This document shows, one piece after another, positions 7,810-17,248 of a stretch of DNA of 64,000 nt (the stretch's first letter is position 1; each line of letters opens with the position of its first letter). The position numbers and the translations under genes are program-made. The notes beneath the pieces were generated by a model that worked only from the letters and a program-made list of their open reading frames with translations, was not told the origin of the DNA and ran no database searches. The stretch covers positions 186,001-250,000 of the forward strand of contig NZ_JBHRYB010000003.1 of the NCBI RefSeq assembly GCF_042648445.1. The letters run 5' to 3'. The stretch comes from Bacterioplanoides pacificum (GTDB lineage Bacteria > Pseudomonadota > Gammaproteobacteria > Pseudomonadales > Oceanobacteraceae).

Positions 7810-8940
7810 TTATTTTAACCGCTGGTAACCACCCGGCAGCTGAGTGATCCAGCCGGCCAGTTCCAGTTCCATCAGCCCGGGTAATAACTGTTCCATTGCC
7901 AGTCCGCTGCGAATCGCAATCAGATCCGCACTGGTGGCAGAAAAGTCGATATGAGTCACCAGCGGTGGCAAGGGCGGCACTTTCAGCGCCGATGATGGCT
8001 GTTTGTTCTCCTCAGCCGGAGCGCCAAAATCAAGACTGTCCTGAATCCCCTGAGGAGCTCCCCTGAGTCCCAGTTCGGTCAGAATGTCATCTGCGCTTTG
8101 TACCAGATAAGCACCGTCGCGAATCAGCTGATGACAGCCCTGGCTGACCGGATTATTCACCAGACCAGGCAGAGCAAACACTTCGCGCCCCTGCTCTGCT
8201 GCCTGATGGGCAGTGATTAACGAGCCACTCTTGATAGCTGCTTCCACCACTACGGTCGCCAGACTCAGACCACTGATAATGCGGTTACGAGACGGAAACT
8301 GGCGTGACTGCGCTGCTGTTCCCGGGGCAAATTCCGACAATAACAGACCCTGCTGGGTCACCATCTGTGCCAGCCCCAGATGACGCTGAGGATAAATCAC
8401 GTCCGGGCCACTGCCCATCACCGCAATAGTGCTGCCAGCAGCAATCGCCCCCTGATGAACAAAACCGTCGATACCAATCGCCAGACCACTGACCACAGTG
8501 ACGCCGGCTTCAGCCAGTTCCTGCGCCGTTTGTTGCGCCCAGCGGGCGCCGTAATCCGTGGGGTTACGGCTGCCAACCATGGCCACCATCGGCTTATTCA
8601 GACAATTGATATCGCCGTGGTAATACAGAAGGATCGGCGCATCGCGTAATGTTGCCAGTGCCGCGGGATAGGGATCCACCCCGGCCAGTAACACGCCATA
8701 ACCTTTAAAACGGCACCAGTTCTGCACCACATCAAAGCCCTGCAGCAGGGTGTTATCGGTTTTCCAGCGTTGCGCCGCTTGTGGTTTCAGGCCGAGTGCC
8801 ACCAGCTGCTCGACGGAGCACTGCAGCAGATCATTAGGATGGGATAATTGCTGGCGGATTTCATTAAGCGTTACCCGCCCGACCCCGGGCAAATTAGCTA
8901 ACTTCCACCAGGCTTTCAGCAGCTCTTCCCTGAGCATCAT
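7810..8940 (-). CDS. dprA: DNA-processing protein DprA/Smf
   Basis: 376 residues. It binds incoming single-stranded DNA and loads RecA during natural transformation. The Rossmann-like core is intact: MVGSRNPTDYGARWAQ near residue 120, SGLAIGIDG (usually GLA.GID..AH, here followed by FVHQGA), FPSRNRIISGLS, and VVEAAIKSGSLITA. An N-terminal SAM-like region and a C-terminal winged-helix (ATSADLIAIRSGLAMEQLLPGLMELELAGWI region) are visible. AGGAGG lies 7 nt before the first of two consecutive ATG codons. It lies downstream of the LysM gene, as in Pseudomonas. Confidence 0.93.
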   Translation of the reverse strand: MMLREELLKAWWKLANLPGVGRVTLNEIRQQLSHPNDLLQCSVEQLVALGLKPQAAQRWKTDNTLLQGFDVVQNWCRFKGYGVLLAGVDPYPAALATLRDAPILLYYHGDINCLNKPMVAMVGSRNPTDYGARWAQQTAQELAEAGVTVVSGLAIGIDGFVHQGAIAAGSTIAVMGSGPDVIYPQRHLGLAQMVTQQGLLLSEFAPGTAAQSRQFPSRNRIISGLSLATVVVEAAIKSGSLITAHQAAEQGREVFALPGLVNNPVSQGCHQLIRDGAYLVQSADDILTELGLRGAPQGIQDSLDFGAPAEENKQPSSALKVPPLPPLVTHIDFSATSADLIAIRSGLAMEQLLPGLMELELAGWITQLPGGYQRLK

Positions 8941-8973
8941 CAGCAGCCCTCCTGGCTGGTGCAGATTAAGTTG

Positions 8974-10029
8974 TTACGGCGTAACAAACTGATCGCCGAC
9001 ACGCAGCGGGCTGGTAGCACGCATCACCAGTGCGTAAGACAATTTATCGAAGGTACGGAACACCATCAGGGTACCGGCACGGGTATTCGGTAACCGGACT
9101 TTTTCGCCCGCCACCCGGTCGTAGATCACATTACCGGCTTTTTCGATCACCAGTACGGCGCCCGGTTCCAGCTGATCCCGTTCACCGCGATTCAGCACCA
9201 CCACATCGTATTGGCCAACCTGGCTGACACCTCCGGATACGGCCAGGATCTGGCCACGAATATCCTCAGCCGGTGGCTTAGGGTAATAACGGGCGATCAG
9301 CTCACGATCTTCGGTTGGTAACAGACGGTCGCCCACGGCTACCTGCTGATTGGTGCGCTCCAGATTGAGGGTCATGATTTCGTCATCGATCTCCAGCACC
9401 CGCGCCAGGCCGATATCCAGCGCTTCCAGACCCAGCACTTCTTTGGTTTCCGGATCACGGTAGACCTGGCTCTGACGGAACACGCCATAAGCGGCCGCAG
9501 GCTCTTCACTGAAATCACCACGGGCGTACACCTTATTACCGGCCCCCATCAGGATGCGGTTATCGGTACCGGATAAAATACGCGGTGCTTTACGTAACAC
9601 GTCGCTGTCGACCACCCGGTGTTCGCGCAGGAAACCACGAATGGCATCCAGCGGAATTGCCGGAATGGCGGATTCAATCGGTTCCACCCGGGCAACCGGC
9701 TGCATTTTCACCACGCCCGGCGACAGCTTGACCGTACGGCTGGCCGCACCACGCTTGACAACCGTCGCTTTGGTTTCACCGTCAATGTTGACCAGACCAA
9801 TCTCATCACCCGGGAAAATCAGGTGCGGATTTTCGATCTGATTGTTCTGATACCAGATTTCCGGCCATTGCCAGGCGTCATCGGCATAACGCTCTGCAAT
9901 GTCCCACAAGGTATCACCTTCCTGAACCACATAACGTTCCGGAGCACCCGATTTAACTTCCAGAGCCGTTGTTGCAGCAGAAAACGCTGCTAATCCGCAA
10001 AGGAGAAGGCGCTTGAAGGTTTTGCTCAT
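8974..10029 (-). CDS. Secreted LysM-domain protein
   Basis: 351 residues. An N-terminal signal peptide (KRLLLCGLAAFSAATTA, residues 6-22) is followed by one LysM peptidoglycan-binding module around residues 32-80 (YVVQEGDTLWDIAERYADDA, then NPHLIFPGDEI). The rest, about 260 residues, is a conserved all-beta region known from the homologous gene upstream of dprA in pseudomonads; its function is not established. It probably acts at the cell wall in the periplasm. It is divergent from def, with a 119-base AT-rich gap holding promoters for both. Confidence 0.85.
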   Translation of the reverse strand: MSKTFKRLLLCGLAAFSAATTALEVKSGAPERYVVQEGDTLWDIAERYADDAWQWPEIWYQNNQIENPHLIFPGDEIGLVNIDGETKATVVKRGAASRTVKLSPGVVKMQPVARVEPIESAIPAIPLDAIRGFLREHRVVDSDVLRKAPRILSGTDNRILMGAGNKVYARGDFSEEPAAAYGVFRQSQVYRDPETKEVLGLEALDIGLARVLEIDDEIMTLNLERTNQQVAVGDRLLPTEDRELIARYYPKPPAEDIRGQILAVSGGVSQVGQYDVVVLNRGERDQLEPGAVLVIEKAGNVIYDRVAGEKVRLPNTRAGTLMVFRTFDKLSYALVMRATSPLRVGDQFVTP

Positions 10030-10148
10030 CCTGTATTCCCTTTATCATTAGCCGTTGGCGACTTGTAAACCGCAGTGTAGCAAGTGAAGGCCATTATTAT
10101 CTAGAACCAGTTCTATAACTTCAGCGATTCAAATAGTACAGAATTTTT

Positions 10149-10664
10149 ATGGCTTTACTCCCAATTTTAGAATATCCGGACCAGCGTTTACGTACCGTCG
10201 CCCAACCAGTGGCGCAAGTGGACGACCGCGTACGGCAGATCATCGACGATATGTTCGACACTATGTACGACGCCCCGGGCATTGGCCTGGCAGCGACGCA
10301 GGTAAATATTCACGAGCGCATCATCACCATCGATGTGTCAGAAGACAAAAGTGAACCTCTGGTGTTTATCAACCCGGAAATCACCGTACTAGAAGGTGAT
10401 CCGGAAAGCATGCAGGAAGGATGTTTGTCAGTACCGGGCTTCTACGAAGAAGTCACCCGTATCGAACATTGCCTGGTGAAAGCACTGGACCGTGATGGCA
10501 ATGAGTTTGAGATGGAATGTCGTGGCCTGTTAGCGGTCTGCATTCAGCACGAGGTCGACCACCTGGAAGGCAAACTGATGGTTGATTACATCTCACCGCT
10601 GAAGCGTAAGCGCATCAAAGATAAGCTCGATAAAAAACACAAACTCGAAGCCCGCCGCCAGTAA
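10149..10664 (+). CDS. def: Peptide deformylase
   Basis: 171 residues. It removes the formyl group from new proteins and is a metalloenzyme. All three family motifs are present: GIGLAATQ (residues 43-50), EGCLSVP (cysteine ligand, near 89-95) and QHEVDHLEG (two histidine ligands and catalytic glutamate, near 131-139). It starts a plus-strand run def-fmt-rsmB-trkA-trkH; fmt follows after 12 nt. Deformylase with formyltransferase as a neighbour is the standard bacterial pairing. Confidence 0.96.
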   Translation: MALLPILEYPDQRLRTVAQPVAQVDDRVRQIIDDMFDTMYDAPGIGLAATQVNIHERIITIDVSEDKSEPLVFINPEITVLEGDPESMQEGCLSVPGFYEEVTRIEHCLVKALDRDGNEFEMECRGLLAVCIQHEVDHLEGKLMVDYISPLKRKRIKDKLDKKHKLEARRQ

Positions 10665-10676
10665 TCAGGAAGCCCC

Positions 10677-11627
10677 ATGTCATTACGCATCGTTTTTGCC
10701 GGTACCCCGGAATTCGCCGCCGTTCACCTGCGCGCCCTGATCGACAGTGAACATCAGGTCGTAGGGGTTTACAGCCAGCCCGACCGACCGGCAGGACGCG
10801 GCAAAAAGCTGCAGCCCAGTCCGGTAAAACAACTGGCACTGGAACATGGCATCGACGTCTACCAGCCACTCAACTTTAAAGCGGTGGCAGAGGTTGAACA
10901 GCTGCAGGCACTGGAAGCCGACGTCATGATTGTGGTGGCCTATGGCCTGTTATTACCACAGGCGGTACTGGATGCACCCAAATATGGCTGCCTTAACGTC
11001 CATGCCTCGTTATTACCGCGCTGGCGCGGAGCGGCGCCGATTCAGCGCTGTATTGAAGCCGGCGATAAAGTAACTGGCATCACCATTATGCAGATGGACG
11101 CCGGACTGGATACCGGTGATATGTTGCACAAGGTCGAAACCGGCATCAGCAACGATGATACCGGCGGCAGCCTGCACGACCGGCTGGCTGACATGGGCCC
11201 GGCGTCGTTGCTCACCACCCTGGCACAACTGGAAGCCGGCACCCTGCAGCCGGAAATCCAGAACGATGCATTAGCCAACTACGCCCATAAGCTGAAGAAA
11301 GAAGAAGCCTTGCTCGACTGGTCATTACCGGCCGCACAGCTGGCACTCAGAGTCCGGGCATTTAACCCCTTTCCGGTGGCCTTTACCCTGTTAGGCAACG
11401 AGCGTATCCGGGTGTTAAAGGCCAGTGCCATCGATCAGGTCACTCAGCTGCAGCCTGGCACCATTGCTCAGGTCAGCGCCGCAGGGATTGATGTCGCCTG
11501 TCACGAGGGGATATTGCGCCTGCAGCAAATTCAGCTGGCCGGTAAAAAGGCCATGGCCGTAGCCGATGTAATTAACGGTCAGCCGGAATTATTCCAGCCG
11601 AACTACGTCCTGGCGGCATCCTTGTGA
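10677..11627 (+). CDS. fmt: Methionyl-tRNA formyltransferase
   Basis: 316 residues. It formylates Met-tRNAfMet using 10-formyl-THF. The N-terminal Rossmann domain (IVFAGTPEFAAVHL), the catalytic block LNVHASLLPRWRGAAPIQRC with the following DTGDML, and the C-terminal OB-fold domain (RAFNPFPVAF) are visible. A Shine-Dalgarno-like CAGGAAG lies 6 nt upstream. Its TGA overlaps the GTG start of rsmB (GTGA), which implies translational coupling. Confidence 0.96.
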   Translation: MSLRIVFAGTPEFAAVHLRALIDSEHQVVGVYSQPDRPAGRGKKLQPSPVKQLALEHGIDVYQPLNFKAVAEVEQLQALEADVMIVVAYGLLLPQAVLDAPKYGCLNVHASLLPRWRGAAPIQRCIEAGDKVTGITIMQMDAGLDTGDMLHKVETGISNDDTGGSLHDRLADMGPASLLTTLAQLEAGTLQPEIQNDALANYAHKLKKEEALLDWSLPAAQLALRVRAFNPFPVAFTLLGNERIRVLKASAIDQVTQLQPGTIAQVSAAGIDVACHEGILRLQQIQLAGKKAMAVADVINGQPELFQPNYVLAASL

Positions 11628-13000
11628 GCGCTTCATTGTACGGCCGGGCCAGCAGCCAGCCACTCACAGCCCGCTATGCCGCCAGTCAGGCATTGCATCA
11701 GGTGATGCTGGGGCAATCACTGAATCAGGCGCTACCACCACTGGAAGCCCGGGTGGCAGAAGACGACCGTGGCTTTCTGCGCGATATGGCACTCGGCAGT
11801 TGCCGTTATTACCAGCGCCTGAATGCCATCGCCAAAATGTTGTTAAAAACCGCCTTTGCCGACGAAGATCAGGATCTGCACGCGCTGCTGATCGTTGGCC
11901 TGTATCAGCTGGAAATCCAGAAAAAAGCACCTCACGCGGCGGTGCATGCCACGGTGGATGTCTGTGATGAGATGGGCAAAGGCTACGCCAAATCGGTGGT
12001 GAATGCCTGTCTGCGCCGTTATGGCCGGGAATACGAAAGCCTGACCGCACCGCTGGCCGACAATCCGGTAACCGCCACCAGCCACCCCAAATGGCTGATG
12101 AAAATGATGCAAAAAGCCTGGCCGGAACAATGGCTGTCGATTTTCACACAAAATAATCAGCGGCCACCGTTATGTCTGCGGGTTAATCAGCGCCATGGCA
12201 GCCGTGACGAATACCTGCAACGGCTGCAGCAGGCCGGCATTGATGCCCGGGCGGCGGATTTTGCACCGTTTGCTATTTACCTCAGCGATTCCTGTGATGT
12301 CACGCAATTACCCGGTTTTGACGACGGCGACATCAGCGTCCAGGACGAAGCTGCGCAACTCGCCTCTGTTATTCTGGCCGCACAACCCGGCGATAAAATT
12401 CTCGACGCCTGTGCCGCTCCCGGCGGTAAAACCTGCGCCATACTGGAAAGCGCCGACTGCGACGTTACTGCCCTGGATATCGATGCCACGCGGCTGGAGC
12501 GGGTGGAAGAAAATCTCGAGCGTCTGGGTCTGTTTTCCAGCAGCTCAGGGCTATCAGCCAGTGTTGCCTGTGGCGATATGGCGGAACCGGACGACTGGTG
12601 GCAGGGGGAATTATTCGACGCCATTCTGCTTGATGCCCCCTGCTCGGCTACCGGGGTGATCCGCCGTCACCCGGACATCAAACTGTTGCGCCGGCGTGGT
12701 GATATTCAGCAGCTGGCGGATGTTCAGGCGCGCTTACTGGAACGCGCCTGGGAACTGTTAAAACCCGGTGGCCGCCTGTTGTACGCCACCTGCTCAGTAC
12801 TACCCCAGGAAAATAACGACCAGATTGAAAACTTTATCCGGCAAAAACTTGAGCAAGGGCAGAATATTCAGCTGCAGACGCTGGACAATAGCTGGGGAGT
12901 GGCCTGTAATGCCGGGCGGCAGCTGTTCCCGCAGGAGAATGGCCACGATGGTTTCTTTTATGCGTTGTTGATTAAAGGTAAAGAGTGCAATGCTGACTAG
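11624..13000 (+). CDS. rsmB: 16S rRNA (cytosine-967 C5) methyltransferase
   Basis: 458 residues from a GTG start overlapping the fmt stop. The N-terminal NusB-like RNA-binding domain spans about residues 15-145. The C-terminal SAM domain has DACAAPGGKTC (motif I), LDAPCSATGVIRRHPD (motif IV cysteine) and YATCSVLPQEN (motif VI catalytic cysteine). It methylates C967 of 16S rRNA. The operon position fmt-rsmB-trkA is conserved in gammaproteobacteria. Here a repeat-bearing interval separates rsmB from trkA. Confidence 0.95.
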   Translation: MSASLYGRASSQPLTARYAASQALHQVMLGQSLNQALPPLEARVAEDDRGFLRDMALGSCRYYQRLNAIAKMLLKTAFADEDQDLHALLIVGLYQLEIQKKAPHAAVHATVDVCDEMGKGYAKSVVNACLRRYGREYESLTAPLADNPVTATSHPKWLMKMMQKAWPEQWLSIFTQNNQRPPLCLRVNQRHGSRDEYLQRLQQAGIDARAADFAPFAIYLSDSCDVTQLPGFDDGDISVQDEAAQLASVILAAQPGDKILDACAAPGGKTCAILESADCDVTALDIDATRLERVEENLERLGLFSSSSGLSASVACGDMAEPDDWWQGELFDAILLDAPCSATGVIRRHPDIKLLRRRGDIQQLADVQARLLERAWELLKPGGRLLYATCSVLPQENNDQIENFIRQKLEQGQNIQLQTLDNSWGVACNAGRQLFPQENGHDGFFYALLIKGKECNAD

Positions 13001-13229
13001 CACCGAACACTCGCAGGATAGCTGTTTTGCACAGCCGCAGGCTGCCCATAGGGTTGATGCTGGGGAACGTGACTTTATGACAAAACAGCAGGATAGCTGT
13101 TTTGCACAGCCGCAGGCTGCCCATAGGGTTGACGCTGGGAAACGTGACTTTATGACAAAACAGCAGGATAGCTGTTTTGCACAGCCGCAGGCTGCCCGTC
13201 AGGGTAAAGCACAGGGATGTGCTTTATGA
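12990..13229 (+). CDS. Small repeat-built ORF linking rsmB and trkA
   Basis: A 79-residue frame that starts at ATG 12990 inside the rsmB 3' end and ends in a TGA overlapping the trkA ATG (ATGA, 13226-13229). It is made of 25-residue repeats (QDSCFAQPQAAHRVDAG then .RDFMTKQ), two full and one partial. The period of 75 bp keeps the frame open, and both ends are placed for translational coupling, which argues that it may be translated. No known family is recognised. The alternative is a purely nucleotide-level repeat that happens to be open, so coding is uncertain. Confidence 0.4.
   Translation: MLTSTEHSQDSCFAQPQAAHRVDAGERDFMTKQQDSCFAQPQAAHRVDAGKRDFMTKQQDSCFAQPQAARQGKAQGCAL
13014..13197 (+). 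repeat. 75-bp tandem repeat, about 2.5 copies
   Basis: Copies at 13014-13088, 13089-13163 and a partial one at 13164-13197; the first two differ at only a few bases. Each unit contains CAGCC-GCA-GGCTG, a small hairpin. The unit length is a multiple of three. Confidence 0.92.
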
Positions 13230-14599
13230 AAATTATTATCTTAGGCGCAGGCCAGGTTGGCGGTACGCTTGCCGAGAACCTGGCCAATGAGCAAAACGAT
13301 ATTACCGTGATTGATACCGATGCCGCCCGGTTACGTGAACTGCAGGATCGCATCGATATCAAAACAGTGAAAGGCCGCGGCTCTTATCCCCAGATCATGG
13401 CCGATGCCGGAGCCGATGACGCGGATATGCTGGTGGCGGTTACCAACTCTGACGAAACCAATATGGTGGCCTGTCAGGTGGCGTACACCTTGTTCCGCAC
13501 CCCCACCAAAATTTCCCGTATCCGCTCTGCCGCCTACCTGAAACAGGCCGACCTGTTCCGCAACGACGCCTTCCCGATCGATGTGTTAATTTCACCGGAA
13601 AAAGTGGTCACCAACTACATCAGCCGCCTGTTGCAGTACCCGGGGGCGCTACAGGTACTCGATTTTGCCGATAAAAAAGTGCAGCTGGTGGCGGTAAAAG
13701 CCTATTACGGCGGGCCGCTGGTGGGTCAGGATGTCAAAACACTAAAAACCCACCTGCCGGATACCAATGCCCGGGTGGCAGCAATTTTCCGCCGCGGCCA
13801 GGCGATTGAACCAACCGGTTCGACCGTCGTGGAAGCCGACGACGAAGTATTTTTTGTCGCCGCCAAACACCACATCAAACGGGTAATGAGCGAGCTGCGC
13901 CGCGCCGAAGATTCCTATAAGCGTATTATCATCGCCGGTGGCGGTAATATTGGCTTCCGGCTGGCGAAACAGCTGGAAAAGGATTATCAGGTCAAACTGA
14001 TCGAATACAACAAAGAGCGCGCTCAGTTCCTCAGCGAAAACCTCAGCCGTACCGTGGTATTGATGGGATCAGCCACCGACAAGGCTCTGCTGGAAGAAGA
14101 AAACATCGAAAACACCGACGTGTTCTGCGCTCTGACCAACGACGATGAAGTCAATATTATGTCGTCGTTACTGGCCAAACGCTCCGGCGCGCGTAAGGTC
14201 ATGACCCTGATTAACAAATCGGCCTATGTCGATCTGGTTCAGGGTGGCATGATCGATGTGGCGATATCACCACAACAGGCCACCATTGGTTCATTGCTTA
14301 CCCATGTGCGGCGCGGTGATGTGGTTAACGTACATTCGTTACGTCGTGGCGCTGCTGAGGCGATCGAAGCCATTGCTCATGGAGACAGTAGTTCCTCAAA
14401 AGTCGTGGGTCGTCCGATTCACGACATCCCGCTGCCGCCCGCGACCACCATCGGAGCGATCGTGCGTGGCGATGAAGTGATTATGGCGACCTCGAAACTG
14501 GTGGTCGAATCGAATGATCACGTCATCCTGTTTGTGATGGACAAGCGTCATATTCCCGATGTTGAGCGTCTGTTCCAGGTGGGGTTAGGGTTCTTCTGA
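13226..14599 (+). CDS. trkA: Trk potassium uptake NAD-binding regulator TrkA
   Basis: 457 residues (E. coli 458). The start is taken at MKIIILGAG, nine bases after an alternative in-frame ATG, because it matches the family and follows CAGGGA. There are two RCK units: GAGQVGGTLAENL at residue 8 and GGGNIGFRLAKQLE near 238, each with a TrkA-C domain. It binds NAD(H)/ATP and gates the TrkH channel at the inner membrane face. trkH overlaps by one base (TGATG), so the two subunits are translated together. Confidence 0.96.
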   Translation: MKIIILGAGQVGGTLAENLANEQNDITVIDTDAARLRELQDRIDIKTVKGRGSYPQIMADAGADDADMLVAVTNSDETNMVACQVAYTLFRTPTKISRIRSAAYLKQADLFRNDAFPIDVLISPEKVVTNYISRLLQYPGALQVLDFADKKVQLVAVKAYYGGPLVGQDVKTLKTHLPDTNARVAAIFRRGQAIEPTGSTVVEADDEVFFVAAKHHIKRVMSELRRAEDSYKRIIIAGGGNIGFRLAKQLEKDYQVKLIEYNKERAQFLSENLSRTVVLMGSATDKALLEEENIENTDVFCALTNDDEVNIMSSLLAKRSGARKVMTLINKSAYVDLVQGGMIDVAISPQQATIGSLLTHVRRGDVVNVHSLRRGAAEAIEAIAHGDSSSSKVVGRPIHDIPLPPATTIGAIVRGDEVIMATSKLVVESNDHVILFVMDKRHIPDVERLFQVGLGFF

Positions 14600-16047
14600 T
14601 GCATTTTAATGTGATCGCCAGAGTGTTAGGCATTCTGCTGATGCTGTTCAGCCTGACCACTCTGCCGCCGTTGCTGGTTTCTATGTGGTATGCCGATGGC
14701 GCCACCCAGGCATTTGCTTCCGCTCTGCTGCTGACATTTGGCATCGGTTTTATCAGTTGGCTACCTGTGCGTCATGTGCGTCATGAATTACGCACTCGCG
14801 ATGGTTTTATCATCACTGTCTTGTTTTGGTTGGTACTGGCCTTCTCCGGCACTTTTCCGTTTATGCTGGCGGAGAACCCGGGCCTGAGCTTCACCGATGC
14901 TTTTTTTGAATCCCTGTCTGGCTGGACGACCACCGGGGCGACGGTCATGACCGGCCTGGACCATTTGCCACAATCCATTCTCTGGTATCGCCAGCAGCTG
15001 CAATGGCTGGGTGGTATGGGCATTATTGTTCTGGCGGTCGCGGTACTGCCAATGTTGGGCATTGGTGGGATGCAGCTGTTCCGGGCCGAGATTCCCGGGC
15101 CGATGAAAGACTCCAAACTGACACCCAGAATCACCGAAACCGCCAAAGCGTTGTGGTACATCTACCTGATGTTAACCATCGCTTGTGCTGTCGGTTATTG
15201 GCTGGCCGGTATGTCGGTGTTTGATGCCATTGGCCATAGTTTTTCCACCGTCGCTATCGGCGGGTTCTCTACCCACGATGCCTCACTGGGTTACTTTGAC
15301 AGTGCCGCTATTGAGATGATTGCCGTGTTCTTTATGCTGGTGTCATCGCTGAATTTCGGCCTTCATTTTTACGCCTGGCGCAATCGGAGCCTGGCTCATT
15401 TTATCCGCGATTCCGAACTGAAATTCTTTTTCATGGTCATCGGTGGCGGCATCCTGCTGACCATTCCGGCGCTCTATCTGACCAACACCTACAGTTGGCA
15501 GGAGTCAGTCCGCTACGGTATTTTCGAGCTGGTGACTGTCGCTACGACTACCGGGTTCAGTACCGCGGACTTCTCTTTGTGGCCAGTGTTTCTGCCGGTG
15601 CTGCTGTTTATGATGGCATTTATTGGTGGTTGTGCTGGCTCAACCGGCGGCGGCATGAAGGTCATCCGTATCATGCTGATCTACAAACAGGGCATCCGCG
15701 AGATTCATCGTCTGATCCATCCCAACGCCATCATTCCGGTAAAGGTCGGCAAGCGCCCGGTGTCCGAGCGGGTGCTGGAAGCGGTGTGGGGCTTTTTTGC
15801 CGTGTATGTACTGACCTACATGGTCATGATGCTGGCGCTGCTGGCTACCGGCCTGGACCATGTAACGGCTTTCTCCGCCGTTGGTGCCTGCTTAAACAAT
15901 CTCGGCCCCGGATTGGGTGAAGTCGCTAGCCACTATGGCAATATCAGCGATACCGCCAAGTGGATTTTGTCGCTGACGATGCTGTTGGGACGGCTTGAGA
16001 TTTTCACGTTGCTGGTACTGGTCAGCCCGGCATTCTGGCGCAGCTGA
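14599..16047 (+). CDS. trkH: Trk-type potassium channel subunit TrkH/TrkI
   Basis: 482 residues with about ten membrane segments arranged as four channel repeats. The P-loop filter segments are visible: GWTTTGATV, TVAIGGFSTH, TVATTTGFSTAD and CLNNLGPG. It imports K+ together with the TrkA ring encoded just upstream. Whether it corresponds to TrkH or TrkI of halophiles cannot be decided without comparison. It is the last gene of the def-to-trkH run and is followed by a strong two-way terminator. Confidence 0.93.
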   Translation: MHFNVIARVLGILLMLFSLTTLPPLLVSMWYADGATQAFASALLLTFGIGFISWLPVRHVRHELRTRDGFIITVLFWLVLAFSGTFPFMLAENPGLSFTDAFFESLSGWTTTGATVMTGLDHLPQSILWYRQQLQWLGGMGIIVLAVAVLPMLGIGGMQLFRAEIPGPMKDSKLTPRITETAKALWYIYLMLTIACAVGYWLAGMSVFDAIGHSFSTVAIGGFSTHDASLGYFDSAAIEMIAVFFMLVSSLNFGLHFYAWRNRSLAHFIRDSELKFFFMVIGGGILLTIPALYLTNTYSWQESVRYGIFELVTVATTTGFSTADFSLWPVFLPVLLFMMAFIGGCAGSTGGGMKVIRIMLIYKQGIREIHRLIHPNAIIPVKVGKRPVSERVLEAVWGFFAVYVLTYMVMMLALLATGLDHVTAFSAVGACLNNLGPGLGEVASHYGNISDTAKWILSLTMLLGRLEIFTLLVLVSPAFWRS

Positions 16048-16128
16048 CGTTCGGACACTATTGACGCTCAGACCGCTGACACCGATGGCGTTCCGGTCAT
16101 GCGATCAGCCAACAAACAACCAGGTAAC

Positions 16129-16157
16129 AAAAAACCGGGCAACTGCCCGGTTTTTTT
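16129..16157. terminator. Bidirectional terminator between trkH and acyltransferase gene
   Basis: AAAAAACCGGGC-AACT-GCCCGGTTTTTT, a perfect stem with A and T tracts on both sides, between two convergent genes. Confidence 0.9.
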
Positions 16158-16179
16158 ATACCCAGCGCGCCCCCCTCAG

Positions 16180-17088
16180 TTACGGTACCTTGGCCGCCTT
16201 GTAAGGGTTTGGCATGCCTTCAGGCTGGCGCTTAAAGCGTTTATAGGTCCACTGGTATTGCTCCGGACAAATCTCGATGCACTGCGCAATCCCACGGTTC
16301 ATGGACGCCGCCGAGACTTCGGCATCGTCGGAATATAGCTCGTCATCAGCTGGCAAAAAGTACAGGTCAAAGCCTGCGGCATCCGGCAAACGCCGGGCAA
16401 AAGCATAAATGGCTTTGGCACCGGTTTTTTTCAGCATCTCATGCGGCAGTTTCGGCGTCAGCGTCGGATGTCCCATAAAATCGGCAAACACACCGCTGGG
16501 GCGACGTGGTTCCTGGTCGGGCAGAAAACCCACCAGCTGACCATCTTTTAATGTCTTGAACAGCCCCATGACGCCGGCACGGGTAGTCGGCACCAGTTTA
16601 CAACCAATCGCTTCCCGGCGACTGACCATCCAGTTATTAAAGCTCGGCATTTTCGCAGGGCGATACATGATCGTGATGTCGTGCTGACGCTTGGCAACGT
16701 AGTTATTGATGATTTCCCAGTTACCCAGATGAGGAGCCAGCAGAATCTTACCGCCGTCGTATTGCATCAGCTCATCATACAGCGCTTCGCCATGGACCTG
16801 ACGAATCAGCCCCACAGTTTGCTGAGGCTGGTAGCCCCACATCGGCCCGGTTTCGGCCATGGTTTTGCCATTTTCAATCAGCGTGTCACGCAGTAGCTGT
16901 TCGCGTTGCTGCGCTGTTTTTTGCGGGTACACCAGCTCCAGATTCACCCGTGCCACCTCACGACTGCGGGTACGACGCGCCAGTAACAGCTTGCCAATGC
17001 GGGCACCAAGATTCTGCGCCCGTGACAACGACACCTTGCCGAGCAACTTAATCAGACCAATCGCCAGATAACCTAACACTGTTTTCAC
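16180..17088 (-). CDS. Lipid A biosynthesis-type lysophospholipid acyltransferase (LpxL/HtrB family)
   Basis: 302 residues from a GTG start placed 7 nt after GAGG; an upstream ATG (17151) would add 21 residues lacking the membrane anchor pattern. The N-terminal hydrophobic segment (VLGYLAIGLIKLLG) anchors it to the inner membrane. The catalytic HX4E motif is in APHLGNWEI, followed by MYRPAKMP, LPDQEPRR and a late Y.WTYKRFKRQP block typical of late acyltransferases. Pseudomonas has a homologous secondary acyltransferase gene in the same neighbourhood. Which acyl chain it adds is not predictable. Confidence 0.85.
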   Translation of the reverse strand: MKTVLGYLAIGLIKLLGKVSLSRAQNLGARIGKLLLARRTRSREVARVNLELVYPQKTAQQREQLLRDTLIENGKTMAETGPMWGYQPQQTVGLIRQVHGEALYDELMQYDGGKILLAPHLGNWEIINNYVAKRQHDITIMYRPAKMPSFNNWMVSRREAIGCKLVPTTRAGVMGLFKTLKDGQLVGFLPDQEPRRPSGVFADFMGHPTLTPKLPHEMLKKTGAKAIYAFARRLPDAAGFDLYFLPADDELYSDDAEVSAASMNRGIAQCIEICPEQYQWTYKRFKRQPEGMPNPYKAAKVP

Positions 17089-17181
17089 AACACACCTCAG
17101 TTCTTTTTTCTCGCCGCAGTTTACGGCCTGCGGCCGGGCACGCAAGTGCAAACATCATTGCCAGCGCGGACAGGCCGGCAG

Positions 17182-17205
17182 AAAGCGCTAAGCAGGCAGC
17201 GCTTT
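17182..17205. repeat. Hairpin upstream of the receiver-TPR gene
   Basis: AAAGCGCT and AGCGCTTT arms around an 8-base loop, in the 160-base divergent gap between the acyltransferase and response regulator genes. No T-run fits a terminator on the plus strand; it may be an operator or a leader element. Confidence 0.45.
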
Positions 17206-17248
17206 TGCCCGGCTTTGCTAAACTCTACAGACACATCTCAGGTGCCTT

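Noticed and set aside
13014..13197. Possible CRISPR array
   Set aside because: The units are contiguous 75-bp tandem repeats without spacers; no cas genes are near.
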